This document shows, piece after piece, positions 1 through 11,099 of a stretch of DNA of 64,000 nucleotides. Below the pieces are notes generated by a model. The model ran no database searches. It was given only the letters and a program-made list of their open reading frames with translations, and was not told where the DNA came from. This DNA comes from Aeromonas lusitana (lineage in GTDB: Bacteria > Pseudomonadota > Gammaproteobacteria > Enterobacterales > Aeromonadaceae): positions 1-64,000 of the forward strand of contig NZ_PGCP01000036.1 in assembly GCF_002812985.1 (NCBI RefSeq), read 5' to 3'. Position 1 is the stretch's first letter. Every line of letters starts with the position of its first letter. The position numbers were made by a program, and so were the translations under genes.

Positions 1-435
1 GAGCTGGGCGTGCCGTCCGCGCGGCCCCTGGTGCTGCACGACATCACCCCCCAACCCATCGGGGTGGTGACCCTCTACCCCGGCATCTCGAGCGATGTGA
101 TCGCCAACATCCTGCAGCAGCCGGTACGGGCGCTGATCCTGCTCTCCTTCGGGGTGGGCAATGCGCCGCAGAATCCGGCCATGCTGGCGCTCTTGTCCGA
201 AGCCTCGGCCCGGGGCGTCATCATAGTCAACTTGAGCCAGTGTCTGCACGGCAGGGTCAACATGGGGGGCTATGCCACCGGCAATGCGCTCTCCCGCGCC
301 GGAGTCATCTCGGGCTTCGACATGACCGCCGAGGCGGCCCTGACCAAGCTGCACTTCCTGCTGAGCCAGGACCTGCCGGCCCCGCGCATCCGCGAGCTGA
401 TGCAGCAATCTCTGCGCGGCGAGCTTACTCCCTGA
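1..435 (+). CDS. ansA: L-asparaginase I, C-terminal part (gene begins before the window)
   Basis: Partial gene: frame 1 is open from the first base and stops with TGA at 433-435, leaving 144 residues. The segment has the C-terminal features of cytoplasmic type I asparaginase, which hydrolyses asparagine to aspartate and ammonia: a run GVVTLYPGISSDVI followed by LILLSFGVGNAPQ and NLSQCLHGRVNMGGYATG. The N-terminal catalytic threonine lies outside the window. yeaC follows on the opposite strand, as ansA and yeaC are also close in E. coli. The internal ATG often taken as a start is not the real one. Confidence 0.9.
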   Translation, partial: ELGVPSARPLVLHDITPQPIGVVTLYPGISSDVIANILQQPVRALILLSFGVGNAPQNPAMLALLSEASARGVIIVNLSQCLHGRVNMGGYATGNALSRAGVISGFDMTAEAALTKLHFLLSQDLPAPRIRELMQQSLRGELTP

Positions 436-604
436 GGAGTGCCCTCGCCCTCTCCCAGGGGGAGAGGGGATAGAGCGAGTGGCTGTTGGTAGCCAGGTTC
501 GTCATGGCGATCGCTGTACAGCTTGCCCACGCACTCTGCGCAGGCCGCCGATCTGCTCCCTTCTCCCCTCGCGGGAGAAGGGATGGGGATGAGGGGGATA
601 TCCT
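436..604. repeat. Pair of palindromic intergenic repeats in inverted orientation
   Basis: Two GC-rich imperfect palindromes lie between ansA and yeaC. The first is around 447-469 (CCCTCTCCC, short centre, GGGAGAGGG). The second is around 557-584 (CCCTTCTCCC, GCG-type centre, GGGAGAAGGG), followed by a GATGGGGATGAGGG tail. The reverse complement of the second resembles the first, so the units face each other across about 85 bp. Similar CCCTCTCCC/GGGAGAGGG units are common dispersed elements in proteobacteria. No coding potential is supported here. Confidence 0.55.
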
Positions 605-626
605 CACCTTGCAGAAAAAGAGAGGA

Positions 627-661
627 AAAAAGAGGGGAGCCGTGATGGCTCCCCTCTTTGC
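627..661 (-). terminator. Intrinsic terminator of yeaC
   Basis: Perfect 11-bp stem at 631-641/647-657 with a 5-base loop. On the minus strand it is followed by a run of T (A-run at 626-631 on the plus strand). It lies just beyond the yeaC stop. Confidence 0.8.
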
Positions 662-684
662 TATGGCGTATCTGGCGGCAAGGC

Positions 685-963
685 TCAGTGACTGATCTCG
701 ATGCGAACTATCTCTTCCTCGTCTCGATACTGACGCTTGAGCTCGCTCTTGCTCTTCATCACGATTTCGCCATCCGCGCCTATGTTCATGTGCTCGGGGT
801 TTTCAAGGTGCATCGCCTGCCAGGCCATCACGGCCTGCAACGAGGTGGCCTTCTGCTCCTCGGTGAGGGGCTGGCCGTCCGGCCACTTGCCGAGCTCGAC
901 CGCGGTCTTGAGCCGCTCGTACACTTCCTTGGGCATCTGCCCTATGACTTGCTGAAATGACAT
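685..963 (-). CDS. yeaC: YeaC family protein (DUF1315)
   Basis: A 92-residue small acidic protein of the YeaC/DUF1315 family; its molecular function is not established. It starts MSFQQVIGQMPKEVY and has the family-like middle WPDGQPLTEEQK and ending EEEIVRIEI. An AGGAGAGG-type ribosome binding site precedes the ATG. It lies 36 bp beyond the end of the GAPDH gene on the same strand and is probably cotranscribed with it, then ends at a strong terminator. No membrane segment or metal motif is visible. Confidence 0.85.
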   Translation of the reverse strand: MSFQQVIGQMPKEVYERLKTAVELGKWPDGQPLTEEQKATSLQAVMAWQAMHLENPEHMNIGADGEIVMKSKSELKRQYRDEEEIVRIEISH

Positions 964-999
964 CCGGCCTCTCCTTGAAAACGTTGAGCCATGAGGGGA

Positions 1000-2433
1000 T
1001 CAGGCGGGCAGATCCTGGCGGACTACGCCAGCCATCTGCTCCATCACCCGCACTACCTGACAACTGTACCCGAACTCGTTGTCATACCATATGTACAGCA
1101 CGCAGTGATCTTCCTCGGCTATGGTGGCCTGGGAGTCCACGATCCCGGCGAAGCGGGAACCCACCATGTCGGAGGAGACCAGCTCAGTGCTGGCGCTGAA
1201 ATCAATTTGACGGTGCAGAGCCGAGCTCAGGGCCATCTGCTGCAGATAGGCGTTGAGGCTATCCCGGTCGGTGGCCTGCTCCAGCGACAGATTGATGATG
1301 GCGAGCGACACATTGGGGGTCGGCACCCGGATGGCGTTGCCGGTCAGCTTGCCCTTGAGTTCGGGCAGTGCCTTGGCCACCGCCTTGGCAGCCCCCGTAC
1401 TGGTCATCACCATGTTGAGGGCCGCGCTGCGACCGCGTCGCTCCCCCTTGTGATAGTTGTCGATCAGGTTCTGATCGTTGGTGTAGGAGTGTACCGTCTC
1501 CACGTGGCCGTGGCGGATGCCGTACTTGTCCTGCATCACCTTGAGCACAGGGGTGATGGCGTTGGTGGTGCAGGAGGCGGCGGAGATGATCTTGTCATCC
1601 GGCCCAATCACCTCGTGGTTGACCCCGAACACCACGTTCTTCATCTCCCCCTTGCCGGGGGCGGTCAGCAGCACCCGGGCGGCGCCACGCGCCTTGAGGT
1701 GCTCGGACAGACCCGCCTCGTCGCGCCAGACGCCTGTGTTGTCGACGATCAGCGCGTTATGGATGCCATAGGCCGTGTAGTCGATGTCCGCCGGGCTGTT
1801 GGCGTAGATCACCTGGATGAAGGTGCCGTTGGCTATGATGGCGCTGCGTTCCAGATCCACCTCGATGGAGCCGTTGAAGGGGCCGTGCACCGAGTCGCGG
1901 CGCAGCAGGCTGGCGCGCTTCTCCAGATCCCCCTCGCGCCCGCCACGCACCACGATGGCGCGCAGGCGAAGCGAGTTGGCGGCGCCGGTGCGCTCGATGA
2001 GCAGGCGGGCCAGCAGGCGGCCGATACGGCCAAAACCGTACAACACAACGTCGGTGGGGGCCGGCACAGCGCCCTGGCTCAGGGCCGGTGCCAGCTTGGC
2101 ACGCAGGTAGTCCTCGATGCCGGACTCATCCTCATGATCCTGCCAGTAGCCGACGGTCAGCTTGCCGAGATCCACTTCGGCGGCGACCGGGTTCAGGGCA
2201 AGGATGGCTTGAAGCAGGGGGAAGCTTTGCTGGATGGGCAGCACATTGCCCTGGTGGCGGCGAACGACCCGATGGGCCTTGAGGATGTCGATGGTGGAGG
2301 CGTTTTGCAGGGGGCGTCCAAAGATGGTGATCTCGATCCCTTGCTGACGGTAGAGGCGACCGATCAAGGGTTGCATGGCTTCGGCGAGCTCCTGGCTCTC
2401 CTGCCACGCCTGCAAGTAGTGCTCGTGGGTCAT
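1000..2433 (-). CDS. Long-form glyceraldehyde-3-phosphate dehydrogenase (477 aa)
   Basis: Phosphorylating GAPDH: oxidises glyceraldehyde 3-phosphate to 1,3-bisphosphoglycerate. The core has the nucleotide-binding stretch VVLYGFGRIGRLLARLL and the catalytic cysteine in ISAASCTTNAITP near residue 288. An HxxxSYTNDQ-type stretch with histidine and a C-terminal WYDNEFGYS follow. It is about 140 residues longer than ordinary GapA (~330 aa) because of an N-terminal extension before the Rossmann fold (starts MTHEHYLQAWQES). Long forms like this are known in Vibrio, Shewanella and Aeromonas beside the normal glycolytic enzyme; cofactor preference and direction (glycolysis or gluconeogenesis) cannot be read here. 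It is followed by yeaC, an association also seen near E. coli gapA. Confidence 0.9.
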   Translation of the reverse strand: MTHEHYLQAWQESQELAEAMQPLIGRLYRQQGIEITIFGRPLQNASTIDILKAHRVVRRHQGNVLPIQQSFPLLQAILALNPVAAEVDLGKLTVGYWQDHEDESGIEDYLRAKLAPALSQGAVPAPTDVVLYGFGRIGRLLARLLIERTGAANSLRLRAIVVRGGREGDLEKRASLLRRDSVHGPFNGSIEVDLERSAIIANGTFIQVIYANSPADIDYTAYGIHNALIVDNTGVWRDEAGLSEHLKARGAARVLLTAPGKGEMKNVVFGVNHEVIGPDDKIISAASCTTNAITPVLKVMQDKYGIRHGHVETVHSYTNDQNLIDNYHKGERRGRSAALNMVMTSTGAAKAVAKALPELKGKLTGNAIRVPTPNVSLAIINLSLEQATDRDSLNAYLQQMALSSALHRQIDFSASTELVSSDMVGSRFAGIVDSQATIAEEDHCVLYIWYDNEFGYSCQVVRVMEQMAGVVRQDLPA

Positions 2434-2643
2434 TAACCAGATCCTTTATTTCACGTTGTTGAAGCAAATTGCCGGGGCAAAATGAAATTCGTCGAATGCA
2501 GATCAGTGTAGGGCTGATGGTTTCGTTATATTATTCTGCAGTCGCGGCCTTATATGGCGCGCGCATTGTAATGGATATGTAGCTTGTTTGCTAGTTGGCG
2601 GTGGCCAAGGCGGGCAGCGATTGTTACCAATCTGATGGGAACC

Positions 2644-3447
2644 ATGACCACTTCTCCACTGCGCCCGCACCTGCTCGCCCTCTCCTGTGTCCTGACGCTG
2701 ACGGCCTGCGAAGACGACAGACTCCACAACATCTGCGGCAATCATCCCGGTCTCTGCGTGGATCTGGTGGACGACGGCTGGTGCCGCCATGAGCGCAGCG
2801 ACGTGATCCGGGCGCGCTACTACTTGCAGGAAGAGGGGACGGATCGGCGCAAGTACGAGCTGATGCGTGGCCTAGAGCGTTACCTGCAGTGCGCCGAGCA
2901 CTCCACCAACATCGAATACAAACGGGCAAGAGAGCAGAAGACCCCCAGGGTGGAGGGCATGCTGGCCGCCGGTGACCAGCTGGCGTTGCTCGATGAGCAG
3001 ACAAGTGCCTCTCAGGATCCCCATCTGCTGCTCTGGCACTGGACCAACAATCGCAACCCGGCGGCACGGGCCAGTTTCCTGGCCCTGGAAGGGAGCCCGG
3101 CCCTCGAGGAGCCAGAGTTGCAACTGGCGCTGGGAGGCATCTATGCCAAACAGGATCCTCGCAAGGCCATCACCCTGATGCACCACGCCCTCTCCCTCTA
3201 CCGGGAAGGGGATGAGGTCAACAACCGGATCCTGACCTCCTTGAGCACCCTCTACATGAGTCAGCGGGAATTTGGCCTGGCCTATCAGTGGGGCAAGGTG
3301 AGCGAGTCATTCCAGGATGGCCCTGGACTCTCTACCACGCGGATGGGGATCTACCACCAGATCGGCAAGCGGGAGCAGGACGCCTGGGATAAGGGGGCGG
3401 CCACCATAGTCCAGCAGCTCAAACAGGGGGTCTATCGTCCACTATGA
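2644..3447 (+). CDS. Predicted lipoprotein of the DUF2989 type
   Basis: About 267 residues. The start at 2644 gives a classical lipoprotein signal (basic N-terminus, LLALSCVLTLTAC) with the lipobox cysteine about 22 residues in; an in-frame ATG at 2635 is an alternative. The mature part is cysteine-containing near its start (CEDDRLHNICGNHPGLC) and then mainly helical with possible tetratricopeptide-like repeats (ELQLALGGIYAKQDPRKAI, ILTSLSTLYMSQREFGLAY). It resembles DUF2989 proteins of Vibrio and Shewanella, whose role is unknown. Its last codons overlap the Nudix gene by four bases (ATGA), so the two are translationally coupled. Confidence 0.75.
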   Translation: MTTSPLRPHLLALSCVLTLTACEDDRLHNICGNHPGLCVDLVDDGWCRHERSDVIRARYYLQEEGTDRRKYELMRGLERYLQCAEHSTNIEYKRAREQKTPRVEGMLAAGDQLALLDEQTSASQDPHLLLWHWTNNRNPAARASFLALEGSPALEEPELQLALGGIYAKQDPRKAITLMHHALSLYREGDEVNNRILTSLSTLYMSQREFGLAYQWGKVSESFQDGPGLSTTRMGIYHQIGKREQDAWDKGAATIVQQLKQGVYRPL

Positions 3448-4001
3448 AACCCGTTGAATTACCCGAGACCGCCTGGAGCGATCCCTTCGACATCCGCCTG
3501 CTCCATGGCCAGACCAGGGGGGATGGGCGCGTGCTCGAGCGCACCACCGTCAGGGCCGTGGTGCTGCGCGGCGACGAGTTGCTGATGGTGCACTCCCGGG
3601 TCAATGGCGATCTCATGTTCCCGGGCGGCGGCATAGAGGCGGGGGAGTGTCACGGCACCGCGCTGGCCCGCGAGCTGCGGGAGGAGTGCGGCGCCGAGTT
3701 GCTGGCCGTGGATGCCCTGCTCGGCGAGACCCGGGAGTTTCGCGCCGCCCGGGAGGCACACTACGATGCCTACTGCATCCACTCCTACTACTATCTCTGC
3801 CGTCTCGGGGACGCCTGGAGCGAGCCGCGGCCCCAACCCTACGAGGTGCGCCTCGGTTTCACCCCAGGCTGGTTCGCCCTGGACGAGGCACTGCAAACCA
3901 ACAAGACCCAGCTGGCGGGCCCCTGTCCCCAGTGGACGGTGCGCGAGACCCGGGTGCTGGCCGAGCTGCAGCACTGGCTCGATGCCGGCCTGTTGACCTG
4001 A
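3444..4001 (+). CDS. Nudix hydrolase
   Basis: 185-residue Nudix-fold protein. The Nudix box is present around residues 55-78: GGGIEAGE, then seven residues, then RELREECGAEL, matching GX5EX7REUXEEXGU, so metal-dependent hydrolysis of a nucleoside diphosphate-linked substrate is expected. The substrate cannot be told from sequence. The ATG overlaps the stop of the upstream lipoprotein gene (ATGA). A bidirectional terminator follows. Confidence 0.85.
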   Translation: MKPVELPETAWSDPFDIRLLHGQTRGDGRVLERTTVRAVVLRGDELLMVHSRVNGDLMFPGGGIEAGECHGTALARELREECGAELLAVDALLGETREFRAAREAHYDAYCIHSYYYLCRLGDAWSEPRPQPYEVRLGFTPGWFALDEALQTNKTQLAGPCPQWTVRETRVLAELQHWLDAGLLT

Positions 4002-4012
4002 GCCTCACCCCC

Positions 4013-4046
4013 AATAAAAAAACCGCCAGATGGCGGTTTTTTTATT
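4013..4046. terminator. Bidirectional intrinsic terminator between Nudix gene and sppA
   Basis: Stem AACCGCCA/TGGCGGTT at 4021-4028/4031-4038 with a two-base centre, an A-run before and a T-run after. It separates two convergent genes. Confidence 0.85.
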
Positions 4047-4057
4047 ATTGACCCCGG

Positions 4058-5902
4058 TTAAGGGACACAGACAGGGCAGAAGGCATAGGTGCCTTGCGGG
4101 TCGTTGAAGCGCACCAGGGGATCCAGTCCCTTGTTCATCTCGACCAGCGCCTTGCCAAAGCCTGCGGGCAGCCAGCTCTGCACATGGGGAGCCAGGGCGC
4201 GGGCGCTGCTGTCGAACAGCTCGCGCAGGAACTTGTCCCGTGCGGACTCTTCCTGCTCTATGGGGGTCACCTGCCAGCTCTTGAGGTTGGCGAGATCGGC
4301 GGCGGCCTTGAGGGCGTCGTCCAGGTTGCCAAACTCGTCCACCAGCCCCAGATCCTTGGCGTCCTGACCGGTCCAGACCCGGCCTTCTGCGGCTTTTTCC
4401 GCCTCTTCCGGGCTCAGGCCACGGCCCTTGCCCACCAGACCGACGAAGCGCTGATACGTGTCTTCCACCCCAAGCTGGATGGCCTGGCCGACGTGCTCCG
4501 GCAGGGCCCGGGTCAGGCCGACCCCGACGAAGTCGGTGGTGCCGACGCCGTCGGTATGCACCCCGTATTGGGAGAGCGCCTTGTCGATGGTGGCGAACAT
4601 GCCGAACACCCCTATGGAGCCGGTGAGGGTGGTGGGGGAGGCGAAGATCTTGTCCGCATCGGCGGAGATCCAGTAGCCACCGGAGGCGGCGTAGCTGCCC
4701 ATGGAGATGACCACGGGCTTGCCGGCCTGTTTCAGGGCCAGCAGTTCGGCGCGGATCTGCTCGGCGGCGAAGGCGCTGCCGCCCGGGCTGTCTACCCGCA
4801 GCACCAGGGCTTTCACCTGATCGTCGCGGCGGGCATCGGCCAGCAGGTCGGCGAGGCTGTCGCCCCCTATGGTACCGGCAGGCTGAACCCCGTCCATGAT
4901 GGCGCCGCTGGCGACGATGAGACCCACCTCATCCTTGCCGCTCTGGGGATACTGCTCAGGAATGGCGGCCAGATACTCTTTCAGCCCCACCCCTTTCCAG
5001 CCGTGATCCTCGGCTTCTCCCACTTCCTTGATGACCGCCTGGGTCATCTCGTCGCGGGTGGCGAGCTGATCCACCAGGCCATTGTCGAGGGCGTAGTTGG
5101 CGGCGTTGCCACCGGCCTTGCGCAGCAGCTCGAGGAAGCGATCCTTGTTCGGGGCGACAGCATCGGGTTCGATTTCCCGCTCGGCAGCCACATCATTTAC
5201 GTAGGAGAGCCACAGCTGATCCAGCCAGCGCTGGTTCGCTTCCTTGCTCTCGGGGGACATCTCGTCCCGGGTGTAGGGCTCGACAAAGGACTTGTAGGTG
5301 CCGACCTTGAACACGTGGGGGGTGACGTTGAGCTTCTCCAGCGCCGACTTGAAGTAGGTCTGGTAGACACCGAGGCCCTCGATCAGCACGGCGCCGCTCT
5401 GGTTGAGCAGCACGTGATCGGCGTGGGCGGCCAGCAGGTAGGGGCCCTGGTTGTAGTAATCCGCCATGGCGATGACCGGCTTGCCGCTCTCCTTGAACCC
5501 GTCGATGGCGTCGGCCACCTCCTGCAGTTTGGAGAGGTTGGCGCCCTGCAGCCCCTGGGGCTTGATCACCAGCGCCTTGATACGATCGTCATCCTTGGCA
5601 CTCTGGATGGCCCACAGCAGGTCCGACAGCACTATCTCGCTCGGCTGATCGTCGCTGCTGTCCACCTGTTTGAGCAGCTGCATGGTCGGATCGGTTTGGG
5701 TGCGCTGTTCCACCAGTACGCCGGAGAGATTGAGGGTGAGGGCCCCTTCGATGGGGGTGCCTGGCGCCTCTTTCTGGCTGAAGGCAAAGACGATGGCCAG
5801 CACGACGATGAGAAACAGCAGATTGACCAGCATGAGCCGGGTGAAATTGAGCAGGCGCCAGAGGCTGCGGAACAGCCATCCCAGACCTTTGAAAATAGAC
5901 AT
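4058..5902 (-). CDS. sppA: Signal peptide peptidase SppA, 67-kDa form
   Basis: 614-residue inner-membrane serine protease that degrades cleaved signal peptides. One N-terminal membrane segment (LLFLIVVLAIVFAF) is followed by two tandem S49 domains as in E. coli SppA (618 aa). The catalytic pair is visible: the lysine in VGTYKSFVEP (about residue 204) in the first domain and the serine in GSYAASGGYW (about residue 406) in the second. Monocistronic; divergent from fadH, with about 210 bp between them. Confidence 0.95.
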   Translation of the reverse strand: MSIFKGLGWLFRSLWRLLNFTRLMLVNLLFLIVVLAIVFAFSQKEAPGTPIEGALTLNLSGVLVEQRTQTDPTMQLLKQVDSSDDQPSEIVLSDLLWAIQSAKDDDRIKALVIKPQGLQGANLSKLQEVADAIDGFKESGKPVIAMADYYNQGPYLLAAHADHVLLNQSGAVLIEGLGVYQTYFKSALEKLNVTPHVFKVGTYKSFVEPYTRDEMSPESKEANQRWLDQLWLSYVNDVAAEREIEPDAVAPNKDRFLELLRKAGGNAANYALDNGLVDQLATRDEMTQAVIKEVGEAEDHGWKGVGLKEYLAAIPEQYPQSGKDEVGLIVASGAIMDGVQPAGTIGGDSLADLLADARRDDQVKALVLRVDSPGGSAFAAEQIRAELLALKQAGKPVVISMGSYAASGGYWISADADKIFASPTTLTGSIGVFGMFATIDKALSQYGVHTDGVGTTDFVGVGLTRALPEHVGQAIQLGVEDTYQRFVGLVGKGRGLSPEEAEKAAEGRVWTGQDAKDLGLVDEFGNLDDALKAAADLANLKSWQVTPIEQEESARDKFLRELFDSSARALAPHVQSWLPAGFGKALVEMNKGLDPLVRFNDPQGTYAFCPVCVP

Positions 5903-6089
5903 AGCCGCGTTATCGCCCTGTTAAGAGGTAGAGAAGGGCCATTATTAACCAGTTGGCCTGCCAATTGCCATTTCCGCTTGGGGGCTATCTTGCCCCTCAT
6001 CTTCAGAACACGGCTGTTCGCTGAAAAAATGTCCAAACATTTGTTTGAAAAAGGAATTTCGATTCTTTACTCTAGCTCCAATTTGATAA

Positions 6090-8249
<2,160 letters not shown>

Positions 8250-8403
8250 CCGAAAATGCAATAGTTATAGTGTAAAACCTCTGCTAGTCAGGGGTTTATA
8301 CTGCTTGTTCCCGAGCGGTCGGGCGCCTTTTCGCCACCTCCTGGCTGTGCTAGGGTAGCGCCATCACAGTCCCCGCTTTCTTGCCTGACACACGGAGTCG
8401 CCT

Positions 8404-8952
8404 ATGGATGCCCTCAACCTGTTACTGAACCGTCACTCCTGTGGCCGCCTGACCACGCCGGCCCCGACTGGCGAGGTGCTCGACAACATCCTCAAGGCGG
8501 GCCTGCGGGCGCCGGATCACGGCACCCTGACCCCCTGGCAGTTCATCCTGTTTGAAGGGGAGGGACGGGAGCGACTGGGCAGCCTGCTGGCCGAGGCGGC
8601 CCGCGCCCGTGGCGAGGACGAGGAGAGCATAGAGAAGAGCCGCGCCGCCCCGCTGCGCGCGCCCCTGCTGGTGGCGGTGGCGACTCGCTATCAGGATCAC
8701 CCCAAGGTACCCAAGCTGGAGCAGGAGCTCTCCGCCGGCTGCGCCCTGATGGCGATGCAGATGGCCGCCCAGGCCCAGGGCTTCAATGGCATCTGGCGTT
8801 CCGGCTGGTTCATCTTCGATGAGCAGATCAAGGCCGGGCTGGGACTGGCCGAGGGGGATCAGCTGGTGGGCTTCCTCTATCTCGGCACCCCCATGCTGGA
8901 GGCGCGCAAGCTGCGGGAACTGCCCATCGATGAGTTCATTCGTCACTTCTAA
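8404..8952 (+). CDS. ydjA: NAD(P)H nitroreductase, YdjA type
   Basis: 182-residue compact FMN-dependent nitroreductase. The N-terminus ([33 protein letters not shown]) and the C-terminal segments ([21 protein letters not shown]) match the small YdjA subfamily (E. coli 183 aa). It probably uses FMN as a homodimer; the natural substrate is unknown. It stands alone, followed by a terminator. In E. coli ydjA adjoins sppA; here fadH lies between the two. Confidence 0.9.
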   Translation: MDALNLLLNRHSCGRLTTPAPTGEVLDNILKAGLRAPDHGTLTPWQFILFEGEGRERLGSLLAEAARARGEDEESIEKSRAAPLRAPLLVAVATRYQDHPKVPKLEQELSAGCALMAMQMAAQAQGFNGIWRSGWFIFDEQIKAGLGLAEGDQLVGFLYLGTPMLEARKLRELPIDEFIRHF

Positions 8953-8969
8953 GGCGTGATTTTTTAAAG

Positions 8970-9001
8970 TGAAAGCCCTGATTTATCAGGGCTTTTCTTC
9001 T
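8970..9001 (+). terminator. Intrinsic terminator of ydjA
   Basis: Ten-bp stem AAAGCCCTGA/TCAGGGCTTT at 8972-8981/8986-8995, followed by TCTTCTTT. Confidence 0.75.
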
Positions 9002-9364
9002 TTGGTGATAGTCTCATCAAGCTGTACTGATAAATGCGGACTTGCCAAGGGGGGCACAGGGGTTGGCCGGGAATTTTTTGAATAGTGAGAGGCTGTTCTC
9101 AATCCTGGTCGATTACGCTACGTAAAACGTTTGCGCCCCGTTATTATCCCTTTGCCAGTTTAGAAGGTGACCCCTTCTAATTTTCTGCGATGAGAGTCGC
9201 AATTCCGTAGCACCTTTTTACAGCCCAACGTCTACATGACATTGGGCTTCATTTTTATATGGGCATGGCACAGACGTCGGTATCTGATGGCATCAAGCCC
9301 TGGTCCTCACCACAGCTCTGCCTCCGGCCACCGGATCGGCTGACGCCCCGGAAGCCATGAGCGC
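9002..9364. other. Intergenic region (363 bp) without a recognised gene
   Basis: No convincing open frame. It holds a plausible small RNA with its own terminator (9150-9256, listed separately). The rest, 9257-9364, is GC-rich and carries no recognised signal. The next gene is on the minus strand and ends at 9365. Confidence 0.6.
9150..9256 (+). ncRNA. Candidate small RNA ending in an intrinsic terminator
   Basis: A TATTAT box at 9142-9147 could be a -10 element. Downstream are hairpins AGAAGG-TGAC-CCCTTCT (9162-9178) and TGCGA-TGAG-AGTCGCA (9186-9201). Then comes GCCCAA/TTGGGC (9223-9228/9242-9247) with further GT/AC pairing inside, followed by TTCATTTTTA. No coding frame lies upstream on this strand apart from ydjA, which has its own terminator. 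I do not recognise the family. Confidence 0.4.
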
Positions 9365-9928
9365 TCAGAGGCTCGGCGTTTTGGCCTTGGCTGGCAGGAT
9401 CCTGGCCGGATTGCCTACCACCCGGGCGCCGGCCGGCACGTCTTTGGTCACCACAGATCCCGCGCCTACGATGGCTTCCCGCCCTATGGTGATACCGGGC
9501 AAGAGGATGGCGCCGCCCCCTATCCAGACCCTGTCCTCGATGGTGACCGGCAGCGCCGTCTCCACCCCGTCGATGCGCGCCTCGGCGTCCAGGGCGTGGG
9601 CGGCGGTATAGATCTGCACGTTCGGCCCTATCATGACGTTGGCCCCGATACGCACCGGGGCGTTATCCAAGATGGTGGCCCCCATGTTGATGTAGGAGCC
9701 TTTGCCCAGGCTGATATGGCGGCCATAGGTGCAGTAGAAGGGCGGGCAGATGAAGGCTCCCTCCGCCAGCTCCCCCACCAGCGCTTGCAGCAGGATCTGC
9801 TGTTCCTCCTCCTCGTCAGCCTTGTTGAAACGGCGATAGAGGCGGGCCGTCTCCCGGCGTATCAGATCCAGCTCGGGGGCCATGCAGTCATAAGGCTGGC
9901 TGGCGATCATCTTCTGGTAGTCACTCAT
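9365..9928 (-). CDS. maa: Sugar O-acetyltransferase, maltose acetyltransferase (Maa/LacA) family
   Basis: 187-residue left-handed beta-helix acetyltransferase. The Maa N-terminal domain (MIASQPYDCMAPELDLIRRE) is followed by hexapeptide repeats and the active-site histidine stretch IYTAAHALDAEARIDG. The C-terminal coil includes VWIGGGAILLPGITIG and ends in GNPARIL. It would acetylate glucose, maltose or a galactoside with acetyl-CoA; the physiological acceptor is uncertain. Monocistronic, transcribed leftward. Confidence 0.88.
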   Translation of the reverse strand: MSDYQKMIASQPYDCMAPELDLIRRETARLYRRFNKADEEEEQQILLQALVGELAEGAFICPPFYCTYGRHISLGKGSYINMGATILDNAPVRIGANVMIGPNVQIYTAAHALDAEARIDGVETALPVTIEDRVWIGGGAILLPGITIGREAIVGAGSVVTKDVPAGARVVGNPARILPAKAKTPSL

Positions 9929-10089
9929 GGCTCATCTCTTGTTGTTGTGTCGCTGCGGCTGGCGGCATTGGCCAGCCCGGGTGCAGAGATCGCCATCTTA
10001 CGCTGTTCGTCAGCAAAGAAGAGTGAGCCTGGGCGCAGGGCTGTCATTTCCTGGTGTTGTCTGAGAGGAAGGCCGCGAGGCGCAGAAAC

Positions 10090-10117
10090 AACAAGGGCAC
10101 CCGAAGGTGCCCTTTTG
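10090..10117 (-). terminator. Intrinsic terminator of prmA
   Basis: Nine-bp stem AAGGGCACC/GGTGCCCTT at 10093-10101/10106-10114. On the minus strand it is followed by a T-rich stretch, just past the prmA stop. Confidence 0.65.
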
Positions 10118-10134
10118 TGTGCGGTCGTGCGTCA

Positions 10135-11013
10135 TTAGCCATGCTTGCGGCCCGACAGGCGGCACCACTCTTCTTTTACCGCGGTCGGGTCCATGTCGAA
10201 CCACTGGCCGTAGATGGTCTCGAGCTCAGGGGCCTGGCTCTCCAGCACGCCGGACAGGGCCATCAGGCTGCCTGGCTTGCCATGACCTGCGATAAGCGGC
10301 GCGAGCTCGCGCAGCGGGCCGGCCAGGATATTGGCCACCACCACGTCTGCTTCCACCCCTTGCGGCTGATCCGCCGGCAGGTAGAGCTCAATCTGACCGG
10401 CGACGCCGTTGCGCTCGGCATTGTCATGGCTAGCCTGGATGGCCTGGGGATCGATGTCGATGCCGATGACCCGGGCGGCGCCGAGTTTGAGGGCGGCGAT
10501 GCCGAGGATGCCGGAGCCGCAACCAAAATCGACCACGGTTTTACCGGCCAGATCCAGTCCATCCAGCCACTGCAGGCAGAGTGCCGTGGTGGGGTGGGTA
10601 CCGGTGCCGAACGCCAGGCCTGGATCCAGCATGACGTTGACCGCATCGGGGTTCGGCACATCGCGCCAGCTCGGGCAGATCCAGAGCCGCTCGCCGAACT
10701 GCATGGGGTGGAAGTGATCCATCCATTCCCGCACCCAGTCCTTGTCTTCCAGTTGCTCGACCTTGTAGCCGACGTCTTCGCCGAAGATCTGCTGGAAGAA
10801 GGCGATGGTGGGCGCCGGATCGGTTTCGGCGTCAAACAGACCCATTACCTCGGTCTCGCCCCAGAGCGGGGTCTCCCCCGGCAGCGGCTCGTAAACGGGC
10901 ACATCCTGGGCATCCATAAAGGTCACCGCCTGGGCTCCACGCCCCAGCAGCATGTTGCTCACCTTGTCCGCGGTCTTGGCGGTGGCGTTGATTCGAATTT
11001 GTATCCAGGGCAT
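10135..11013 (-). CDS. prmA: Ribosomal protein L11 methyltransferase
   Basis: 292-residue SAM-dependent enzyme that trimethylates lysines and the N-terminus of ribosomal protein L11. The N-terminal substrate-recognition domain starts [16 protein letters not shown]. The Rossmann-type catalytic domain has motif [21 protein letters not shown], the preceding [15 protein letters not shown] and the motif [11 protein letters not shown]. Length equals E. coli PrmA (293). The usual partner dusB is not next to it here. Confidence 0.95.
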   Translation of the reverse strand: MPWIQIRINATAKTADKVSNMLLGRGAQAVTFMDAQDVPVYEPLPGETPLWGETEVMGLFDAETDPAPTIAFFQQIFGEDVGYKVEQLEDKDWVREWMDHFHPMQFGERLWICPSWRDVPNPDAVNVMLDPGLAFGTGTHPTTALCLQWLDGLDLAGKTVVDFGCGSGILGIAALKLGAARVIGIDIDPQAIQASHDNAERNGVAGQIELYLPADQPQGVEADVVVANILAGPLRELAPLIAGHGKPGSLMALSGVLESQAPELETIYGQWFDMDPTAVKEEWCRLSGRKHG

Positions 11014-11099
11014 GGGGTCGACTCTTCATAAATGTGAAACCGCGGGATTCTATCATCATGGGCCTGTGCTGTCGTGGTTTGCCCATGGTACAGGCCGGA

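Noticed and set aside
991-2436. 481-codon frame opposite GAPDH
   Set aside because: Antisense shadow of an unmistakable enzyme gene.
8276-8302. Hairpin after fadH as a terminator
   Set aside because: A nine-bp stem AAACCTCTG/CAGGGGTTT exists, but there is no U-tract, so it is not called.
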